The notes beneath the pieces were generated by a model that did not search any database, was not told the DNA's origin, and was given only the letters and a program-made list of their open reading frames with translations. Shown piece after piece: positions 56,885 to 64,000 of a stretch of 64,000 nt of DNA (position 1 is its first letter; every line of letters starts with the position of its first letter). Source of the DNA: Acanthamoeba lenticulata (lineage: Eukaryota; Discosea; Longamoebia; Acanthamoebidae); NCBI GenBank assembly GCA_002179805.1, contig NAVB01000994.1, forward strand, positions 100,338 through 164,337, given 5' to 3'. Made by a program: the position numbers and the translations under genes.

Positions 56885-57056
56885 TGACAAAAGGAGCCGG
56901 TCCCAAAAGCCAACATTTGCCCGGCAGCACCAAGATATACCCCCGAAATTTCACGCCGGCTCCGTTCCCGGAGCGGTTGATGCAAACAAAATTGTACAAA
57001 ACGGCGACAAGCCAAAGCAAAACTCTTTTCTTGCTGGGCCGTTTGTTGAGCTGAAG

Positions 57057-59021
<1,965 letters not shown>

Positions 59022-59377
59022 GGCGGTGTGTCATTCTCGACGTGATGCCAGTTGTCCTGCCTGCACAGCCGTTTTCGGTTGCTGGGCTTGGCCACCTCAT
59101 TCTTGTGACAAGGTGGCCACTTTGGGAGCAGCAAGATAGAAGATAAAAGAGAAAGTTGAGCCAACTCGCTCGTTGAAGTGGTGGCGCAGGAAGGTGGGCG
59201 CCAGCAGATGCGTCCAGGTCGCTCAGCTGGGCCCGTCAACTTCCCGGAAGGAAGAGAAAAAAGACAGGCAATCTACCGCAAGAAGAGTGATTGTGAAGAA
59301 CCACGAAGAACACTGCGTGTGGGGTGTGGCACGGCTAAGGCAACGCGACTGGTTGTCGTGGCCGAATCAGCGCTCGA
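59022..59377. other. Convergent intergenic region (356 bp)
   Basis: Between the stop codons of the sulfide:quinone oxidoreductase and histone-doublet genes. No RNA gene, repeat or coding signal recognised; in particular I cannot point to a histone-type 3' stem-loop. Confidence 0.4.
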
Positions 59378-60636
59378 TCAAACTTCCTCCGCCTCATCGT
59401 CAGCACCGCCGAAACCGCCCAGAGGACCACCCGTCGAGATGGCTCGCGGAATGAGCATGGCATGAATGTTGGGGAGAACGCCACCATCTGGAACGGCGAG
59501 CCGACACGGCGGACGGTAAGAGAAAGTGTGAAAGTTGGACGGGTATTGTGGCGTCGAAAATGTCGGGAGGGAGCTCCAAGGTACCGGGCAGTACGACATG
59601 GCGAAGCAGCTTGTTGAGCTCCTCGTCGTTGCGGATGGCCAGCATGATGTGCCTCGGAATGATACGTACTTTCTTGTTATCACGCGACGCATTGCCGGCC
59701 AGCTCTGCATTGGGAAAGTACAGATCAACGCCACGTGGAGTAGAGAAAAGGAGCACAAGAGAGGAGCAAACCCAGGATCTCAGCCGTAAGGTATTCTGCA
59801 CACCATTAATAACACGCCACGTCCCATAAATCAGTCTCGAGACACGAACTGCCGAGTCCTTCGGGGGAGGAGAGGAGGCCAAGGCACGTACCCAGCACGG
59901 CAGCCAGGTAGACCGGGGCACCTGCACCAGTCCACAAGGGAGAGTAACATGGGAACAGGGATGTTACTGAAAGGACAGCAAAGAGAGGGTGAGAAAAAAA
60001 GGGATTTGGGGGGGTGCAAGTGCCTGCGCCGACCCTGGCCTTAGACCGTTCCTTAAGATAGCGGTGAATGAAGCCCACCGGGAACAGCAGCCTGTGGGAG
60101 AGCGAGCGATGAGCGAGCAGAAGCTGCTGATCTGCTCGTCTGCCGCGTACGTACCCTGCACGACTCGACTTGCTCATCCTTCCGCTGCTTTTGTCGAGCG
60201 TTGTGTACTTAGTTACAGCCTTTGTGCCCTCTGAAACGGCGTGCTGTGGTTGGAAAGGGTGTCAGCAAACGTAGCAAGGGAAGGTCATGCGGTCTTGATG
60301 GAACGCCCACCTTGGCCAGCTCGCCTGGCAACATAAGACGCACAGATGTCTGCACCTCGCGGCTCGTAAGGGATTTCTTGGCGCACAGCTCTACAAGTTC
60401 CACAGCTTGCTGGAGAATGAAAATCAAGATCATTAACATGCCAGACCTGCCCCCAATAAGAATCAAACCACATGTACCGAGTGAATTCGATCGGCCATAT
60501 CGTGAACAAACGAGTTCATGATGGACATCGCCTTTTGTGAAATGCCCGTGTCTGGGTGCACTTGTTTTAGCACCTTGTAGATGTAGGTGCTGAAGCTCTT
60601 CTGCGTAACAGGCACAATTCGCTTCTTCCTCGCCAT
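59378..60636 (-). CDS. Fused core histone H2B-H2A (histone doublet)
   Basis: Eight exons (60478-60636, 60311-60409, 60155-60243, 60024-60091, 59892-59921, 59772-59795, 59585-59704, 59378-59487) total 699 nt, i.e. 232 residues, with every phase consistent. H2B part (residues 1 to about 100): short tail [55 protein letters not shown], then [17 protein letters not shown] spanning an intron. There is no stop: the frame continues through a linker of about 12 residues ([12 protein letters not shown]) into H2[81 protein letters not shown]. The acidic-patch residues of H2A are present (E in VLE, AEI and ELA; DEE). Differences: Arg to Phe in FPVGF, a shortened L1 loop, an acidic C-tail [10 protein letters not shown], no SQ motif. 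Intron 4 (59922-60023) is GC-AG. Would occupy an H2A-H2B dimer slot in a nucleosome. Confidence 0.93.
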
Positions 60637-60798
60637 CTCTCGATTGGGGGGTGTAGCGGCTGTTTTCGGGTCACACAAACTCGAAATCTGAAACAGCAAG
60701 CTGCCTCCCGCCCTTTACTTACATAAAGCGTTCCTCGAAATCATATTAACTAAAAATTAATTTGCCATTTTTCAATTCTGATTAAATAAAATGTCGCT

Positions 60799-63700
60799 TC
60801 ATCCACGGGGTGGGCCGCGAAGAGGGTCAACGAGGAGGAGAGGCCCGCCCTCGCGAGAGGCCATCATGGCGGCCGTCTTCTTCGACTCTTCGGTCACTCG
60901 GTCTGGCGCCATCCTGAAGAATCAGAACGGTGCTGGAGGTGAGTTCATCGTCGAGCGAAGAGCAAAGAGCTAAGGGCACGTACACGTCAGGTCGGAAGTT
61001 AAAGAGGAGAGCGCGCAGCTGCGTGCCGGAGAGCGCGGTCAACTGACGTCGGACGGCCTGGGGCTTGGTGAACACGGCCTTGTCCATGATCAGCAGCGTG
61101 ACGGCTTCGGTGATATGCTGCAGCTCGCTCCTACACCGGTTTCACAACGTGGTGAGCACCAGTACACGATCTGCATGCGTGTGTGGGCTGGGCTGCGGCG
61201 CACTCAATCTCATCGGGGTGGAGGAAGTTGAAGGGCGCGTCGCTGTCCTTAAAGAGCCACGACGTGAGACGGGCCAGGCCCCACTTCATCTGCACACAAC
61301 AAAGCCATCGAGCGGTGAGAACCAACAACATCACCACACATAAGGAACCATTCGATAGGGGAGAGGTTTCTTTTTACCTTGAACGCGTTGGAGCAGGTGC
61401 ACAGCTCCGGCCGTTGGATCACCACGTTGACCAGGACCACGTTGATGGAATAGTATACCAGCGCCGCCATTTGTTGCATGATGGCCGGCAAAACGCAGTG
61501 GCCTGTCCGGTTGCGTGTTCAGCGTTAGCCGCCGCATAGAAAGAGGACGAGGGGCTGCGGGGTCAGCGGCGTACCGCTGAGCTGCGTAAAGACGATGTCG
61601 AGATGACGCGTGACGTCTTGCTCGGTGGGCGGCAGCCGATCATTTCCGCCGCCGCTCATCTCGGCCGGCGAGGGAAGGTCTGCGTGATGTGACGCAACTC
61701 AGGTCAGTCATCACAAACCGATTAGCACAAAGGACAGGGCGGCGTACGCTGCGCGCGCGGGCCACCGGGCTTGGGTGGCGCGACGGACGGGGCCGGGTTC
61801 GGGTGGCTCAGGATGGCCGGGATGAGGAGGGGCACCACCGTGTCGACTACCTTGGCGTGCATCTCGAGGAAGATGCGCTCGGCCACAAAGTAGAGCTGGC
61901 GCAGGAAGGAGGACAGGAGGCTCTCCCCCGTGGCCGACCTTCGGAGCTCGACTCGCTTGCGCGGCGCCGGCAGCGGAGCCGCCACGGGCTCGTCTCGTGG
62001 TGGCGGCCGGCCTCGGCCCTCGTCGTCGCTCCCGTCGGGCGAGTAGGGCGGCGCGCCGCCGCGGCCGCGGCCCTCGCTGGGCCGTCGTGGCTCGTCCCAG
62101 CCGGGCGGGCCACCATTGCCACGACCTCGGCCGCCGGGCCCGTCGGCCGGTCCTGGCCCGCCATTGCTCCCGCGGGCGGGACCACCGGAACTGTCCCACA
62201 TAGGCGGACCGCCACGGCCGGACGGAGCGCCGCGCCCAGGACCGCCGGCGCCGGGCGGGCCAAAATCGCCGCGCCCACCGCGACTCGGCGGACCACCACC
62301 TCCGCGGCCTCTGTTCGGGCTATCGTAGGGACCACCAGGACCGGGGGCGCCGCGGCCACGGCCATCACCGGGCGGCGGACCTCCGCGGCCAGCCGGAGAC
62401 ATGGGACCGCCTCCGCGACCGCGGCCCGCGCTCTCGCCGCTGCCAGCGAAGGCTGGTCGGCGGTCAGCCTCGGGATCGGGGCCGGGCAGGTCCTGGCCCA
62501 TGGAAGCCACCATTGCAGCACGGCGACGCTTGTCGTCGAGCTCGGCCGCGCGCCGCTCGTCAATAACGAGCAGCCCGCTTTCGCGCATCGCCGCACAGGC
62601 CTCGACGAGGTCCTCGTCTACGTGGAAGGGCTCGATCTTCTCCCTGTCCATGATGATGCTCTGGATCAGCGTCGACACCAGCGACAGGTAGTAGGCCTGG
62701 TGCTCCGAGTTGCCCACGCATCGCTCGAGCGTGGCGTCCAGCGCGTCGATGACGTGGTTGAGCAGGTGCTGGTCGGTGTGCTCCCTGTCGAACAGCCCGT
62801 TCTTCTCCAGGAACCAAAAGAGGTCCTGCGCCACCTCGATGGCGTCGCCGCCGTCGCCTGGCTCGCGATCATCCTGCGACAGGCAAGAGCCAACGATGAG
62901 CGATAACATGAGAAGGGGAAGCAAGACGAGAGAGAGCGTACATCGCTGTCGCCGTCGCGCTTGGGAGCCTCGCTGTTGCGGTGAACCTCCACGGCGAGAA
63001 TGGTCTTCTCCACCATGTCGAGCTTCTCCAGGCGCTGTTTGAGGACGTCCTTCTTAATCTCGAGCTTCTTGAGCATCTTCTTGAGCTCTTTGCTGTCGCC
63101 CTTCTTCTTTTTATCATCATCGTCGTCATCATCGTCGTCGTCATCGTCATCCTTGCTCTTCGTGCTGGACTTCTTCTTTTTCTTCTTCTTGTCATCATCA
63201 TCATCATCGCTGTCGGTGTCGTCGTCGCTCTCGCTCTCCTTCTTGCCGCTCTCCATCTCCTCGAGCTGAGCCTTGAGGTTCTCGACCTTTTCCTTGAGGC
63301 GGCGGATCTCGGCCTCCTTCTGCTCGCTCTGCTTGATGGCTTTCTTGAGGCTCTGCTTCTTGACGTTGAGCTCGACGTGCATGTCGCGCACCATCTTCTC
63401 CAGCTTGGTGGTCTTCTGCTGCAGGAGGCTCTCCTTGCCCACCTCGGTCTTGTCGGCCCGCTCGCGCTCGATCAGCTCGCCGGTCTTGATGGAGAGCTCC
63501 GCCCGCAGCCGCTCGACTTTGTCGCTGTGCTCCTCGACGTGGCCCTTGAGCTGTTCGATCTCCCGCACGCGCTCCTCGAGATCAGCCTTGAGCTTGTCCA
63601 TCTCCTCGTCCTTGTCCCGCAGGTCCTCCTTCAGGTCATCGACCTCTTCCTTCAAGTCGTCGATCTTCTGCTGCCGCGCCCGCAGCTCCTCCTGCAGTCG

Positions 63701-64000
63701 GGCCACCTCGGACCGCTGGCCGTCGAGCGCGATGGCCAGGTTCCGCTTCTCCTCGAGCGCGCGGTTTACCTCGGTCCGCAGGGCCGCGACCTCGTTGCTC
63801 TCGCTGCCCTGGCGCGCACGCAGTTCGCGTTCTCGGCTTTCGCGCTCGGCCCGCTCTCGATCGACAGCGGCCCGGAGGTCGGCCTTCTCCCGCTCGGCCC
63901 GCTGGAGCTCTTCCCGGACCGAGTCAGTCGCGCGCTTCTCATCTCGGATCTCGCGGTCCTTGTCACCCAGCTTCTGCGATAGCGCGTTGTAGTCCTGTTT
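60799..64000 (-). CDS. Coiled-coil protein with C-terminal DIL (dilute) domain (5' end off window)
   Basis: Enters from the right edge as a long coiled coil (DLKEEVDDLKEDLRDKDEEM and similar heptads, 63990 to about 63250), followed by Asp and Lys runs (about 63230-63105) and another helical stretch (KKMLKKLEIKKDVLKQRLEK). The DIL fold starts at AQDLFWFLEKNGLFDREHTD (about 62845) and includes SLVSTLIQSIIMDREKIEPF. It is interrupted by an about 150-residue Gly/Pro/Arg-rich insertion (GRGRGGGP, GGPGPADGP; about 62460-62020). It resumes with LRQLYFVAERIFLEMHAKVV, YYSINVVLVNVVIQRPELCT (about 61465-61400), MKWGLARLTSWLF and LLFNFRPDV. The last splice (GACGT/GTACGTG to ATTCTTCAG) ends at PLRGPPRG and TGA 60799-60801. 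DIL domains occur in class V myosin tails, binding cargo, and in afadin-like proteins. No motor is visible in the window, so identity with a myosin is open. Confidence 0.83.

Noticed and set aside
59378..60220. Separate H2A gene starting at the internal Met (MSKSSRAG)
   Set aside because: That would leave the H2B part without a stop or a 3' end; the exon containing both parts is continuous and open.
59378..60636. A freshly integrated Marseillevirus segment
   Set aside because: The gene has seven introns, flanking genes are ordinary amoebal ones, and no other viral gene is present; a viral link can only be ancient, if any.
61689..62906. Long plus-strand open frame (405 codons) opposite the DIL gene
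   Set aside because: It is the antisense of GC-rich Gly/Pro/Arg repeats; low-complexity Ala/Arg product, no motif, and the minus strand has clear DIL-domain similarity.
62981..63982. Plus-strand Leu-rich 333-codon frame resembling a membrane protein
   Set aside because: Complement of coiled-coil codons (CTC/GAG); an artefact of the Glu/Lys/Leu heptads on the minus strand.

Overview
This is intron-dense, GC-rich nuclear DNA from a unicellular eukaryote. Almost every gene is split by short introns (mostly about 50-150 nt, often with GTACG or GTRAG donors). Intergenic gaps are short, from under 100 to about 600 bp. The gene set includes a SepA/MAP3K-epsilon kinase, a SAM-TKL kinase, RFX, SMYD, NXF1, a DIL-domain protein, a PKA regulatory subunit and glucosidase II beta. 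Together these point to a free-living amoebozoan, most likely Acanthamoeba; that assignment is inference, not proof. Coordinates run from start codon to stop codon and include introns, except where a gene runs off the window.

Layout. 1-2649 (-): two-domain glycosyltransferase, cut by the left edge. 3084-6056 (+): unknown multi-pass membrane protein. 6292-11770 (+): SepA/MAP3K-epsilon-type kinase with C-terminal armadillo-like region. 12203-14206 (+): CtlX/DDAH-like amidinotransferase-fold enzyme. 14729-14801 (+): tRNA-Asn(GTT). 14882-17609 (-): mRNA export receptor NXF1. 17713-20403 (-): RFX-type transcription factor. 20992-24726 (+): large six-hairpin glycosidase. 24818-27195 (-): glucosidase II beta. 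27291-28902 (-): membrane-anchored GDP-hexose phosphorylase. 28975-30821 (-): secreted carboxylesterase. 31097-33547 (-): leucine-rich-repeat protein. 33932-37527 (+): SAM-TKL kinase. 37817-39437 (-): PKA regulatory subunit. 39738-40597 (-): small membrane protein. 40723-42902 (+): SMYD methyltransferase. 42944-43453 (-): RidA. 43603-45625 (+): SLC35F-type transporter. 45693-50558 (-): very large acidic/SAP/TPR/nucleotidyltransferase-like protein. 50639-51221 (-): low-complexity PPGAY/KEGK repeat protein. 51436-54823 (-): SPATA20/DUF255. 55070-56882 (+): Tc1/mariner/IS630-type transposon with intact inverted repeats and TA duplication but a dead transposase. 57057-59021 (+): sulfide:quinone oxidoreductase. 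59378-60636 (-): a single gene encoding histone H2B fused to histone H2A. 60799 to the right edge (-): coiled-coil DIL-domain protein.

The outstanding item is the H2B-H2A histone doublet. Eight exons splice into one 232-codon frame. The canonical H2B C-terminus runs without a stop, through a linker of about 12 residues, into a complete H2A fold with the nucleosome acidic patch conserved. Fused core histones are known from Marseilleviridae, which infect Acanthamoeba. Here the fusion sits in an intron-rich gene between ordinary cellular genes. The second most informative item is the transposon: all three lesions that would disable its transposase are CpG-to-TpG/CpA transitions, a signature of cytosine methylation and deamination.

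Functionally the window is a normal mixed eukaryotic neighbourhood with no operons. It covers signalling (two kinases, PKA-R), chromatin and transcription (SMYD, RFX, histone doublet), mRNA export, ER glycoprotein handling, sugar and sulfide metabolism, and membrane transport.
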